A model generated the notes under the pieces. The model was not told the DNA's origin and did not search any database. It was given only the letters and a program-made list of their open reading frames with translations. The position numbers and the translations under genes are program-made. From contig QXCR01000106.1 in assembly GCA_004380135.1 (NCBI GenBank), positions 39,136-103,135 of the forward strand: DNA of 64,000 nt, written 5' to 3'. Numbering within the stretch: the stretch's first letter is position 1; each line of letters starts with the position of its first letter. This document shows, one piece after another, positions 33,726 through 45,045 of the stretch. Origin of the DNA: Stemphylium vesicarium. Its lineage: Eukaryota > Ascomycota > Dothideomycetes > Pleosporales > Pleosporaceae.

Positions 33726-35024
33726 TCAATCCTGCATGACACTCCACCCTTCACCCCTTCCCCTACCACCAAGCCCCCTACCACCCCGTACAACAGGGCC
33801 ATGGCCCCTTTCACCCAGCATAGGTTTCCTCAGTACCGGTCCATGGGGTCCTTTCCCATACTCATCAGCTTTATCCTGCGCGTCCTGCGACAGCTGCAGC
33901 CCACTCCCTGTATCCACGTCTTTATCCTCCTTCCCATTTGTATCCCACTTCTTCGCGAAATCCTGGGCTCCACCACCAATAGCCTTCATCTCCTCATTCT
34001 CGCTCCCATCAGCGCTTGCCACATACTTCTCCACAGTCTGTAAAAGCTCCGTCTCGCCCTGCTTAGTTCGATCTTGTTGCCAGCGGGCGAATTCGTCCCA
34101 CCACCACTTATGCGTCTCCCCGTCTTTGCCTAGGTATCCCGCTGTGCCATCGGGCTTGTTCCGCGCCGCCCACGGCTTGTCGACGATATAGTGCAGCACC
34201 GCGACTTGCGCATCAGTCCAGATGTTGGTATGCCAGTACCTCCACGTCTTGAGAGCATTCGTGCGCCACGATAGCGGCGCCCACCGCTTATCAAACGCCT
34301 CGTTTAGAAAGTCCTGATCCGGAAACTTCATAGCACGCAGCCTGGTATTGCCGATTTCCTGAAACTTGGCGAGGACAAAGTCTGCGAGCGGTTTCGAGGG
34401 GCGGTAGAGAAAAGTGCCTGAGTTGAAATTGGACAGCGTATATGGTTCTGGCTTCACCTCTGCGAGCTGGTCGGGCGAGGTAAGCGGCGTCATGGCGCAG
34501 TTTCCTTCATGCCATTCTGGGGGCGCCCAGGCGTCGCGGTCAAGATTGCAGACGCAGGTGTGGACGGCCATGGTGCGCATGCCGTCACCGCCGGTGAGGT
34601 ACTCGTCGTTGTGCGCATTGAAGACGAGGGGCGATGGGTCGGAGAAGATCATCATGTCGGCGTCGAGCCAGCATAGCCTCTCCCAGCCTTGCTTCATGTC
34701 CCAGAGGTCGAATACGCGCAGCTTCGTCCACGTGTCGATGAAGCGCTCGGCCACCATGCCGTGGGATGTTCCATCGTCGGGGAGGCGCAGGTGTTCAACC
34801 GGTTCGAGGATGATGTTGGCGTGTTTGGCTTCGGCGGCAAAGGCATTGATTGAGGATTCGGGGAGCGTCTCCGGTGTGTAGCATATGATGAGGGGTGTGG
34901 ACGGGGAATGCTTGTTCAGAGTGTAGGCGAGGAGTATGGCGCCGGCTAGGTAAGAGGGGCGCGTGAGGAGGGTTACGTACGCATTCTTAGAAGGTGTGCC
35001 ATTGGGTTTCGTTTCGTCCGCCAT
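33726..35024 (-). CDS. Glycosyltransferase family 8 protein (glycogenin/galactinol synthase-like)
   Basis: Retaining glycosyltransferase that uses a nucleotide sugar. From ATG 35024 the protein has 432 residues. The GT8 fold is indicated by AYVTLLTRPSYLAGAILLAYTL at the N terminus (read as two adjoining parts), the metal-binding DxD in CWLDADMMIF (Asp121 and Asp123), NFNSGTFLYRPS and the later HYIVDKPW. The last 100 residues are disordered and end in an R/G-rich tail. No signal peptide or membrane anchor is visible, so it is probably cytosolic, unlike Golgi GT8 enzymes. The frame stays open upstream to 35273 but without an ATG, so 35024 is the natural start. The acceptor is unknown. Confidence 0.88.
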   Translation of the reverse strand: MADETKPNGTPSKNAYVTLLTRPSYLAGAILLAYTLNKHSPSTPLIICYTPETLPESSINAFAAEAKHANIILEPVEHLRLPDDGTSHGMVAERFIDTWTKLRVFDLWDMKQGWERLCWLDADMMIFSDPSPLVFNAHNDEYLTGGDGMRTMAVHTCVCNLDRDAWAPPEWHEGNCAMTPLTSPDQLAEVKPEPYTLSNFNSGTFLYRPSKPLADFVLAKFQEIGNTRLRAMKFPDQDFLNEAFDKRWAPLSWRTNALKTWRYWHTNIWTDAQVAVLHYIVDKPWAARNKPDGTAGYLGKDGETHKWWWDEFARWQQDRTKQGETELLQTVEKYVASADGSENEEMKAIGGGAQDFAKKWDTNGKEDKDVDTGSGLQLSQDAQDKADEYGKGPHGPVLRKPMLGERGHGPVVRGGRGLGGRGRGEGWSVMQD

Positions 35025-35355
35025 GATGAGAATCGTTGCCTTTGAACCTCTGCAATTAGCACCTGAATGGCTTGATCTTAGAGCCAAAATTGGCGACAAA
35101 CTGCTAGCAATTGCAGCTTCCTGCGTGTGTCGCCAAAGGAACGTAGGCGCTGACGTCACGACTCGCGTTCCGAGGCCCGGAATAAACGAGGCTTGTGATC
35201 GGAACCTAGTGATGCGCGTAGTGTTGAGGGCAATAGTGGGTCGATTGATATGATACAGGGAAGGTGCGACCAAATGTGGGTGTTAGAGGATCAAATTACG
35301 GGTATCTCAAGAATCTCACTAGGCTATCATGGTCTCCCATATCGTACATGTCCTA
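35025..35355. other. Intergenic region between GT8 and PEX3 genes
   Basis: 331 nt containing the GT8 promoter and the PEX3 3' end. Nothing else recognised. Confidence 0.5.
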
Positions 35356-37085
35356 TCAAAACTGCTTGCCGTCCTCTTTGGCTAATGCCTTGCCCCAGGC
35401 ACTTTCAAACGGATCACCAATCTTCTCATCGCTTCCGTTGATCACCCCACTTTGGACAGCTGCATCCTGGGTTAGATTTGTCTTGGAAGGATGTTCATCT
35501 GCTGTCTCTGGCCGATTGAGAGCCGCAGCCTCTGGGCTCTCGTACTCGAAATTGCTGGAGTAGACGACAGCCGCGAATGCCTCCAATCCGCCAACAGCCT
35601 CAATCGCAGCTAGGTACTCGTTGTTGGCGCCGCTGCCGATGCTGTGGGCCTGTCGACAGAAGACGGCAAGACTGTTTGCAACCTTGGCCTTGACATCGCT
35701 ACCGACAATCTCTTGTATGCGAGCATTGTTGTCTGAGATGGGCGGGATCTTGTATGAGAGCTGAGAGATCTTGACATCGACGAGGTGGGAGAAAGCGGCA
35801 TCAAGGAGCTGGGTAAGGACGTGCGTAAAGGCAGGTGAATCGATGAGGTCGGAGGTCTCGTCGATAAGACGGCGGAGCGAGGTGGTAGTAGTGGGCGAGG
35901 TGGATTCGGAGGAGGACGTCATGCCAGATTCGCGCAGAACGTAGTCTTCTTGGTCTTGCGGCGGTAGCAGGAAAGAAAGCCACTTGCATGTTCTGTGGTT
36001 TGTTAGCAGGCTATGTAGACGGGAGATACGAGCAGCGTACCTTCGCTCTTCCTCTGTAGCGCCTTCGACTCTCTTGCGCACTTCAAGAGTAAGCTCCGAC
36101 AGCCTCTCTAGGGTGATCTCCTCTCTAGGGTTCAGGAGGCCAAAGACTTCTTTTACTGCGACCCTGACTTTCTCGATGATTTCCAAGCATCCCTTGTGAA
36201 GTAACCACCAGCTCAAGCTGAGGTATCGGCGGTTGGTCTCGAAGTCGTTGCCATAGGCCTGGTCGAAGTTGTCATCGTCGTGGTTCTCCAGGTTGATGCG
36301 AGTGCCTTCATTGGTCGGCTGTGGCGCAGCTAGGGACACGACAGATGCAAGGTAATTGCGCCGGCCGAGCAGATTTAGTTGAATGCGGGTAAGGAGGGTG
36401 AGGAGGGAAAGGGTGTATATGAGGGTAAAGGCTCGTGTTATTGCTGGTCATGTCAGCTCTCGCGCGCCAATGTGATGGAGGAGGGAGGAGGCACATACAG
36501 CTGATCTTCATCTCGCTCCACAGCTGCGCTTTGCTCTTCTTGCTCTTCTTCTCCTCGCTGGCTTCAGAGGCGCCCTCAACCGGGCCTGTGCTGCTGTCGC
36601 CCTCGGTACCGATCTGGCTGGCATGGATGAAGCTATCCGTCTGGAAAGTCGAACTCTTGCCGTCATCGTCGGCCGTGTCTGCTACGCTTGGGGGCGCCGA
36701 GCTTGCGATCTCGCTGGGTCCGACGCTCCTTGCCAACCGCTCGGCCTTTTGTCGCTGTAACTCTTCGAGTACTTGTTCGACAGGGATGGCATCGAGAATG
36801 TTTTCTGTCGCCGTGGGGAGGATGGCAAGGACGGTAAAAGTACAGTCCTCCTGGTTCTGCTCAAAGCGACGTCGCAAACTGTGGCGGGGTTAGCAGCCTC
36901 TCCCTGCACGACATCGCGCTCACTCACTTCTCCTTTGCGATGCGATCCTCGCTCATGCGCTGCCTCGCCTCTCCGAGCTTCCCCAGTACATACTGGCCCG
37001 CTACATAACCCGCCCCGAGCACTCCAGCCCCGACGGCGAAGCGTGTACGGTTGCGCGTAAGCCAGCGACGCGTGCCTTGTATCAT
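35356..37085 (-). CDS. PEX3: Peroxin-3, peroxisomal membrane biogenesis factor
   Basis: Membrane anchor for Pex19 and needed to insert peroxisomal membrane proteins. Exons 37085-36928, 36878-36499, 36443-36041 and 35992-35356 join in phase to 525 residues, close to other fungal Pex3. Introns are 49, 55 and 48 nt. The N terminus is typical: basic residues (RRWLTRNRTRF) followed by a hydrophobic membrane segment (AVGAGVLGAGYVAGQYVLG). Next comes the CTFTVLAILPT segment with a family-typical beginning. A second hydrophobic stretch (TLIYTLSLLTLLTRIQLNLL) follows, then LGRRNYLASV. An S/D/E-rich insert lies near residues 110-165. All four introns and the family landmarks agree, so the call is firm. 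Confidence 0.95.
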
Positions 37086-37203
37086 GTCGTGCGTGATGGG
37101 GGCGACGCCGCCCGTGTGTCTTGGGGTAGATCAGGCGTCGCGTGTGGGGAAAGCCGGAAGTGACCTTAGATAACAGGCGCACGTCTGAGCACGTCACTGC
37201 GCC
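37086..37203. other. PEX3 promoter region
   Basis: Short upstream region between PEX3 and a possible small membrane-protein frame on the same strand. Confidence 0.4.
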
Positions 37204-37437
37204 CTAGTAGTATGTTAATGTCAAAGCCCAAAGCGATGCAAGTATAGCCAAGTATGTTGCGACGAGCAAGAACAGGACGATTATCGTTTGAATGGCCGAG
37301 TAGGAATGTACAGCGCAGCGCATGCGACGTTGTCCTTGTTGTCGGCTTGTAGCTTTGCACTTCTTGATTGGGCCGAGGTCCATTGCCCCTTCGGGACAGC
37401 AAGCCCAGTGCTGCCCAGGTGCTCCGCTTGCCCCCAT
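37204..37437 (-). CDS. Possible small single-pass membrane protein, 77 aa
   Basis: An ATG-initiated frame of 77 codons lies 119 nt upstream of the PEX3 start on the same strand. The first 45 residues are hydrophilic and slightly basic. Residues 48-75 form a strong hydrophobic segment (TIIVLFLLVATYLAILASLW) at the extreme C terminus, as in tail-anchored proteins. No family is recognised. It could be a real small gene, part of the PEX3 5' leader, or a chance frame. Confidence 0.22.
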   Translation of the reverse strand: MGASGAPGQHWACCPEGAMDLGPIKKCKATSRQQGQRRMRCAVHSYSAIQTIIVLFLLVATYLAILASLWALTLTYY

Positions 37438-37673
37438 CGCTGACCATTATAGTCTCGGTCCTCGATCCAACGGTGCACATGTCATCTCAAATGCACCCGA
37501 GTTTCTGTCAGCTTAGCTCTTCGTTCTAGACCCTTGTAGGCCAACGGAACCACCGTATGGCTCATTGTCACGATGCAGACTATCTATTACTGATCCTCGT
37601 TCATCAAGAAAGCTCATCAAGGTAGGTTGTTTTTTAATACCAAGGGAATCCGTGTACGAGATATACTGTATGT
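37438..37673. other. Non-coding stretch
   Basis: Nothing recognised on either strand. Confidence 0.4.
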
Positions 37674-37960
37674 TCACGCGTCATCCTCCACCTTAACAAC
37701 AGCCTGCATCATAGTATCGCCACCCTCCTCCGTACCCTCGAGTGAGTGTACCAGCCAACGAATGAAGCCATCTGGTCGTAAAGTCATAACTCGTACGGTA
37801 ATTTCCAAGTACAAAACGTATGGTCGGTCGCTCAACCAACGGAGGCCGTGCTCGGCGTCGTCACGCTCGTTTCTGCACTAGTAGGAACCGACATAGTAGT
37901 GCCAGTCGGCGACAAAACTTCTTGATTGGCAGATTCGGCTGGTGACGGCGATCTGTTTGA
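37674..37960 (-). pseudogene. Coding-like minus-strand fragment in two frames, unassigned
   Basis: The minus strand from 37877 to a stop at 37674 is open and encodes a protein-like segment (RPYVLYLEITVRVMTLRPDG, then FIRWLVHSLEG) with no initial ATG. In an overlapping frame, 37960 to about 37835 encodes an S/T/P-rich segment (SPTGTTMSVPTSAETSVTT) that ends at a stop. The two read as one protein if the frame changes near 37860, so this may be a frameshifted gene or an exon pair with unresolved splicing. No family is recognised. Confidence 0.28.
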
Positions 37961-38692
37961 TAAATACATTAGAACATTGTACATTTCTTCGCCTTGGTAT
38001 TGGGCCGTTCTGACAAAAAGTCTAGGCCAAGATTATGGTCTAGAAGAAGAACAAACACTGCTAGGTCAACTCGCCATGGAGATCCAACACGGCCCGAGCG
38101 GATATAGCTGGTAAGCCTAAACCAAAGTGAATGGCCAACCGTAATGACTGGATAACTCGAGTTAGTAGTATCAGCTACTACTAACAGAGATATCAACAAG
38201 CCCACAAATGAAGAAAACGACTCTTGAAAGGCGAAGATAGTAATGAAAGAAAAAGAAGGGCAGGGGGAAGCAGGAAACTTGTGCCATCTGGGTCTGTTCG
38301 TAGGCATGTTGATCGTCTTCTGCAGCGCTGCTGACGTACTCTTATTGCGATGGAACAGCTTTCCATCGTCCGATTTGCGCTCCCATCTGTAAGTTTAGTC
38401 TTCATGTTAGACTTGCGCGAAAGGTGCCGACGGCGAGGGTATTCCACGTCGAATAATGTTCCATGGAAAATATCCAGAGACGGTATGCTAGGCCCCGCGC
38501 GTCTAGTGCCAATGAGAGTGGAACATAGGTTCAAGCCGGGGTAGAGGCGGAAAGTACTGTGTTCGTCCCATAAGTCCTTCTAGTGTAATTTGCGGGGGCG
38601 TTGTGGGGTATGTGTGTATTGGCCATTGGGTTCAATATTGTAATAACGTGGTCTGTTGTTCAACTAGGGTTAGTACCACCGGGACGGCATCC
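37961..38692. other. Intergenic region
   Basis: Short frames on both strands lack domains. A plus-strand frame at 37926-38114 has no supporting feature. The 3' region of the next minus-strand gene lies at its right edge. Confidence 0.45.
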
Positions 38693-39869
38693 TTATTTCT
38701 GGTTCCATGTGTCCGTGGGAACATCATTCATGTATTTGGCAGAAGGTATGGGCCCGTTAGACAAAGGAAAGTCTTCGCATGGCTCATTGAGGTTGAGATG
38801 GTCAGGGTAATTGATCTCCAAGAGTTGTGGGTCGAAACTGCTCCATGGATAGAACGCAGAGTGTGGAGACGCGTTGTACGGCCCTGAAGTGGCTGAAACA
38901 GGTACATACCCAGATGAGTCCGCCTGTGTCTCCTGCCTGATGTCTTCCCTCCACTGTTGACTACCTGCCGTTGTGCCAATCGTTGTCATTTGCGATGCCT
39001 GAATAGGGGCCTCGTGCCCTTGTGACAGGTCTGGTATTTCTTGCGCAGCTTGGTATCTGGATCTATACTCTTGCCTCACATCGGGAATGGGTGTCGGTGT
39101 ACCTGATCCTGATGGTCTGCCGCTAAACCCTGAAGTGAGCAAAACCCGAGGATACACAAGGAAACTAACCTTGGTGACATGCCTCTGGCCGGCTGAGAAC
39201 TTTTCGCTTGATTTGAGACGGTGGAGACATGCTTGCACTGCATCATGTCAGTCTCGCGACCTGTGATGTTTCCCTTGTGGCATCCAGACTGCCTACTTTG
39301 GCTTTGTGGCGCTTGCAATTGTCGCAAGCACCAAGTTTTCTTGTCTTCCTGTAATCCTCTTTCTCTTCTTGGTTCATCTTCTTCCTCTTCTTTCCTTCCA
39401 TAAAAGGGCCATTTGCAATGCTGAAAACAATTTCTTGTCCAAAATTGCTGTCCAGTCGGTATTCGTCTGTAAGTGTTGGCAATGGAAACGAGCCGGACAA
39501 GGCATAAGGCGAGGAAGCGCTTTTCGGGTGCTGACAATCGGTCAAGGTCACATCTTGCGCAGAGCCTTTTCGACAAAACAGTGAGATCAAAGCTGCTTCC
39601 TTCGCGCGCATCTCTTCGAGTTCTTGCTGCAGAAACTCGATCGCCGCCATGTGTTTCCTCTCCCGAAGATTATCACCTTTTGGATATCGTGTTTTAAGGC
39701 ACTCGAGCATCGCGTCGGAGTAGACTGGTTGTCTGAAAGCCATGCCTTTCCATGGTGGAGCATCGTCACTAGTCGGATGCTCGCGAAAGATGAGATCCAT
39801 TATCTTCGTAGCACCTGCACCGATCATCAGTTGTGTGGAATTATCATGATCAAAGCCATACTCATTCAT
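38693..39869 (-). CDS. Regulator-like protein with half a Zn2Cys6 cluster
   Basis: Exons 39869-39297, 39237-39170 and 39122-38693 join in phase to 356 residues. A basic segment precedes CDNCKRHKAKC, a C-X2-C-X6-C pattern equal to the first half of a fungal Zn2Cys6 DNA-binding cluster. The third cysteine is the first codon of exon 2, after a 59-nt intron. The expected second half with three more cysteines is absent: exons 2 and 3 are disordered and rich in S, P and Q. The basic run before the cysteines (KKRKKMNQEEKEDYRKTRK) could be a nuclear localisation signal. The N-terminal 140 residues include a charged helix. It may be a regulator, but DNA binding is inferred. The start is the first ATG; an upstream exon cannot be excluded. 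Confidence 0.68.
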
Positions 39870-41514
39870 ACAAGATATCACCCCAGTCTTGTTTAGGGTA
39901 TCTTGGGTAACGTCAGCCTACGCGGGTTCTCTAAACATGCATAATGCTCCCATTCAGTCTCTCACATGTGATTGTAAATGACCGTGATTAGCTATGAATG
40001 TACAGCTAGGGACTGTCTCAATCATCCGCACATGCTATCGCAAACAAAGATTAGGGCATCTCCCTAAGAAAGATTCTGAATACCACAAAACACTTACATA
40101 GCAGGGTTGTGCTGGTCAGAAATTGTGGTCGATGTCTAGTCAGTTCGAGTAACAGGCAGAGGTATGTAGATGACCAGTGCGACCCCGTAAAAAGGGTCGA
40201 ACCGCCAGGCAACCTCCAGGTGTTGAAGATGAGTGAACGGTCTATTCGGCGTCCCAGGATGGCTAGGCGGAGTGGCGCTCATTCGCCTGAGTCCAGAACG
40301 GGATAAACTGCTGTTCCTTCCTGATTAAATTGCGAGCCTAAATCCTATGCCAGGCATGGACCCAGACGCCATTCGCTCGGAGAACGGCACGGAATCATGG
40401 CTGCATCCAGACGTTATTGTGGCATCGAGATGTAGGCGCAGCACCGCTGGAGGACCACCTCGCTTCCAGAGTGAGGCACGCTCAATTGGCGAAACAGCTC
40501 CAGGGTGCTGTCACCTTGGGCATCGCGACATCTTGTCGGGCAGCTTTGCATAACTTGCGATGCGTTTTTACGAAGACCATGGACCTGAGTGGTCTTCGAA
40601 GTGCTTCCTCAGGTGTCGCTGTCGCTGCATTGCAGCGTATTGAGACATCGTAGGAATGCTGCTGAAGCAAGCCACGCGTCATCGCCGCATGAGCTCATTC
40701 TCGTAATGTCAGGGCGATTGGGTGCTGTCCCATCAAAGATACCCACGCAAATGAAGCGTAACGATAGTAATTGACCGATAGAATGAGGCGCATGGATGAG
40801 AGATGTGCATCCTCGCGAAACCACTTTCGCGGGCCAGTGACCTTGTGCCGAACGGGCCTAGTGTGAGATCATGCCGGGGAAGTCGCACCTGGGCGTTCGC
40901 AAGCTTGCAAACTTGCAGCGTTGGACAACGCTATCATCCATCATCTTGCTAGCCAATTTCCTTCATTGCCACATGTTTGAGCATGCAAGAACACGGGACA
41001 GACGGTCGTCTCACGATGCTCATATGCGATAGTCTCTCAGCATGATGTCCATTGCGTGTGCCCTAATTCTGCACTTTATGACGAATTGTAGATCCCTACC
41101 GCCTATGGACCTACCCATACAACTTGACCTGTTTCAGCACAGCCAAAAGCTCGTTTCTGGGCTGGTTCCTTTTGCTTACCGGAAAATATGTACTAATGGG
41201 CCTGATCTCATTGTAGATGACTACCTAGATATCCCTCTCGAAAACTGTCCCATACCAAGGTCCCGTGGACGTTTCCAACTACTTGAAGATTTCCGAAGGT
41301 CGGATGTTTTCTGAAAAATCTATAAACCATTAGCGATAGACGACAGTGCCTAGGCGGATTGTTCCGACGAAGTCGTGCGAAAGTCTGGTACCTGCTTCGC
41401 TTCCGAATTCTCGCATTCGAACGAGCATTCGCACAATCGCGGGGGTATGATCTTATAAAGCTCAATCGTCCGGAACATTCTTCATCTAGTCCAACCCCAA
41501 ACGAACTGCCAACG
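39870..41514. other. Gene-poor stretch, 1.6 kb
   Basis: No domain or plausible exon chain was found. The right part carries the promoter of the LPxELR locus. Open frames are all shorter than about 90 codons. Confidence 0.5.
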
Positions 41515-42265
41515 ATGGACATCACCAATATACCCACGAGCCTCAGGTTTCTTGACCTGCCGAAGGAGCTTCGGCTCATGGTCTACGAGCAGCTTCCAGT
41601 TACCACAAGACACTCCAAGGTACGACCAATAGTGAGTCGAGACGAGCATGATAAGATCGCCCTTGTTTTCAAGGTGCTTCCACTGGCCATATTGAGGGTA
41701 TCACAATCAATCCACCACGAGGCCCACGCCGTCCTTCAGCCCAGAATGTGTGAACTACTTTCCGAGTCGCCTCAAATCGCCTTCTCGGGCTTTAATACCT
41801 CGCAAACGAACCCTGTATTCAGTATCTTCATGCAAGCTGCAATACCATGCCAATAATCTCGAGTTAGCGGGCTACCTGAAAAGCTTTCGAGTCGGCGAGA
41901 GAACCACCGCGCTGTTCCGGAGAAGATGCCTCGAACGAGGTATCGTGATACTCTCGGGTTACATTCTTCCTCGGTGGATACAACACGCCAATCTCTACTT
42001 TCACAATGCGTGGCATCTAATCTCCACACAGCTCGCTGTCGATAGAGCACCTTCACCTTTAAAAATCCCCGAGATACGAGTCCTTGTTCATAATATCGAA
42101 AAATTGGTATGGGCACGCAGTAAACATGGTTCTTGGGGTGTGCTTCGCAATTGTCTGTGGCACATCTTCGGCGCCACCTGTAGCGAGTATAGAGGCTGCA
42201 GCCCTAGACTAGTCATGTCGCTTCTAGATCCAACGATTGAGTTCTCTGCTCCCGTTGTCAGGTGA
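41515..42265 (+). pseudogene. Frameshifted LPxELR-type fungal protein gene
   Basis: From ATG 41515 the frame encodes RFLDLPKELRLMVYEQLPV, a motif common at the start of many unnamed, F-box-like fungal proteins. It continues through LAILRVSQSIHHEAHAVLQP and reaches a stop at 41856. Just before, near 41838, another frame takes over without a gap (LQYHANNLELAGYLKSFRVG) and continues to a stop at 42265. The join falls inside what reads as one helix, and no intron of reasonable size fits, so a one- or two-base indel is the simplest explanation. The F-box relationship is by motif only. A sequencing error is the alternative. Confidence 0.6.
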
Positions 42266-43430
42266 TCCGAGGGAAGAATCATCAACGGTATGGAGGCGCA
42301 CATGGCACTTTACGACGCGTTCAATAGCCTGTGTTTGCAGTTACATCGAGGAACTGTCGTTGAGGCAGCAGCGTGGGAAAGGGATTGGAAACAAACGGAA
42401 TAAGAGCAAAGGGACAATATTTCTGGTATGCGCGGCGTGAAAGGCATCTCGCTCAGGTATGATAGAGGCAATGGTTAAAAAGAAACGTCTGAGATATGTC
42501 GGACTCTCGCGATAGCACCACAAAAGTAGGGGTATGGGTAATTGAACAAGACTTGATCACGCCATTGTATAACCGGAGAGCCATCCGCTGCAGTAATATT
42601 TCATTTGGATAAGATTTTCTTGTTGTGCATCTCATGTAAAGTACGCGTTTACTTTCAAGGGAGGCAGAACCTTTGAGCGGTGAAGTAATTTTGGATTTGA
42701 ACCCCTGAGGCTCGCGCCGTGTGAAATGAACCCCCTTCCATCCCTTCCACGCTGGGAATGCGCTGTGTACTAAAAACCCTGAAATTCCCACATGTGCACG
42801 GCTTATGTGTATGATGTTGCTCGAGACGAAAACATGACATGCGTTTTTAACATAAGACGCTACAGCATTCAAGGTAGGCACACAGTTGGTCGGCGTTGCT
42901 TGAAGAATGTGTAAATGCGGGTACTTTGCCAGCGAATGATGTGGGGTGCATGCCACTTGTGCAACATCGCATCAGATTGAACCTCATCCGCTGTTATGTG
43001 CAATCACAATATCAAGAGGCAGAATTTGTATTACTCGGGTTGGAATCATATTTTGAATGTATGGGGATAATGTGATTGATGCTTGCCACAGGGTAGGATT
43101 CTCTTTAGTACTTGATATTATCGCTCGCAAGCAATTCGTAGACTCCTATGCCAAAGAAAGCAACATATTACCCAATTCAGTCGCTTCATGGGTACGAACA
43201 GTCATGTAACGTAAGGGTATCTGTCTCTTTCTCGTAATGCCAACCCGTACGCGAACAATATCCGTCACGGTATAATTTTATTCATAGTGCGATTCCGAAA
43301 CGCAACAGCCGCACACATCGATCAGTCCTTTTCGTCCAGCCCCCGCACAGCGAAAGGCTCATTCTAGAAATGATCGTGTTTGTCTAGGTCCGAGCATGCG
43401 ACTGTCAGAGTTGCTATGACCGCGACTGAT
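42266..43430. other. Intergenic region, 1.2 kb
   Basis: AT-rich parts and short frames on both strands (one of 167 codons on the minus strand) lack domains. The YOP1 3' end lies at the right edge. Confidence 0.5.
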
Positions 43431-44244
43431 TTACGAGGTCTTGCCAGCGGAGTCGGCCTTAGCGCGGAGGTCGGCGGCAGTGGAGCCAGTCTGGGAGAAG
43501 TAGCGCGAGAAGACGGGCTGGAGGAGAGAGCGGAAAACCATCTGAGCACCACTGCAACATGTAAGCTCAAGTTTTATGCGCATACAAGGGAGAACTTACG
43601 CAGTCTGGGGAAGAGCCATCCAGAGGATGAGGACGAACTTGAAGGTGTAGTAGAAGGCTATTGGTGTCAGTCATGAGCAACTCGGGATGATTTGGGCGCA
43701 CTTACGGAACCAGTAGCTGGCGTTGACGGCGCTCTCGAAAACGGTCAGGAAGGCAAATGTTACCCAGTACTGTGTGACCAAGTCAGCTATCTTGATACTG
43801 TCGCGTGAGGTGTGGATTGAGGATATCCAGGGTCTTATGGCGGGGTACATACTGTGAGCCACTGGGTGTCATCGACCTTGCTCGCGGAGAACAGGGCCTC
43901 CAGCGAATAGTAGCCGGGAATGATGAATCCGGCAATGTTGACAAGGAACTCTCCAGCAATGTTAAAGAAGATGAGGAAGAAGTAGAGGCCGGCAAGGCCA
44001 AGAATCATGTAGACCTTGGGGACGGAGGTCTGCTTCTCAAAGTTGTTGAGGGCGGGGTACTTGGACAGCTGGAACACCACATTGTCAGTATACACAACCA
44101 GAATTCAGAATTGTTCAGACTTGTCGTCAAAGGCAGTCGAATATCGTTGATTTTGAAGATTGTGCCATTTGGCAGAAGCGAGAGGGGGCTTACCTCTTTG
44201 TCGAGCTGCGACAGCTGGGCCTGGGCTCTATCCTGGACAGACAT
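43431..44244 (-). CDS. YOP1: Yop1, ER-tubule shaping protein (DP1/TB2/HVA22, REEP5 family)
   Basis: Membrane-curving protein of tubular ER. Five exons fit in phase: 44244-44194, 44068-43853, 43769-43706, 43657-43600 and 43551-43431, giving 169 residues, the normal size. Introns are 125, 83, 48 and 48 nt; the high intron density relative to gene length is typical of fungal Yop1. The family segments are clear: a hydrophobic hairpin (YFFLIFFNIAGEFLVNIAGF), the motif IPGYYSLEAL, the YWVTFAFLTVFE segment beginning exon 3, and FYYTFKFVLILWMALPQT spanning exon 4. The short exon 1 encodes only 17 residues. Its promoter region is shared with the RFX gene on the other side. Confidence 0.95.
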
Positions 44245-45045
44245 GATGAGGGTGGTGAGAAATTGACTGAGGTTTCTTGCAAGGGGCTATGAAGCAGACG
44301 AATGTTGATTCAGTGGTAAAAGGGCTGCAAGGTGTTCTTTAGAAGAGGGGAGTAGGAACGTGGAGCCCGGAGCGATTGTGGGATGCAGGAAGCGGGCTCG
44401 TCATCGCTAAATACGTCACCGCCTTTCACGAGCCAGCCGGCATGCAGCAGTTGCACCCACATGGCATATCGCGTGCACACATACATGAATATATCAAAAC
44501 TGGTGGTTTTGTGGATGGCGCGCAACTCCTGTTGAGTTGCGTTTTCCTTTTTTGGGCGAATAAGTGAATAGTAAGATTGCAGAGGGTGCTATGACGATAG
44601 TCATGTGACACTGCTGGTCCATGCGCGCCGGCCAGTCCGTTGCTGCAGGTGCGACCGAGTTCAGACGAAACCGTAAACATCGAATTCTCCTCCAACAACA
44701 AACCCGCCCGAGGGTGATCGACGACGCCCACGACGCCTTTTGGAGCTGGATATTCTTCCTGGGTCATTTTGTCCACGTTGCTGGCATCTTATCCAACGAT
44801 ATAACGTGTCGAGCAGCTCCTTGGATCGAAAACAAACAAACCCAACGGGATCGAAACACAGCCAGAACTCGTGACACACGTCTATAACACCGGTCTATAG
44901 CTTCAACGCGCCCTCGGTATTGCCCGGTAAATTCTCCGCTACCCTACGTCCCCGTCCGACCGTGTCGTCGCCTTCTCAACGCCGTTGCTGTCTCATTGTT
45001 TTGGTGTAAACAGAGGGAGCTTCTGCCACCACCGGCAGCCGCATT
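44245..45045. promoter_or_regulatory. Divergent promoter region, YOP1/RFX gene
   Basis: 801 nt between two divergent start codons. It must carry both promoters and 5' leaders. A 116-codon minus-strand frame inside it has no domain and is not annotated. Confidence 0.55.

Noticed and set aside
35025..35273. N-terminal extension of the GT8 protein
   Set aside because: The frame is open but has no ATG before 35024.
44426..44776. Minus-strand frame in the YOP1/RFX promoter
   Set aside because: No domain and placed entirely inside a divergent promoter.
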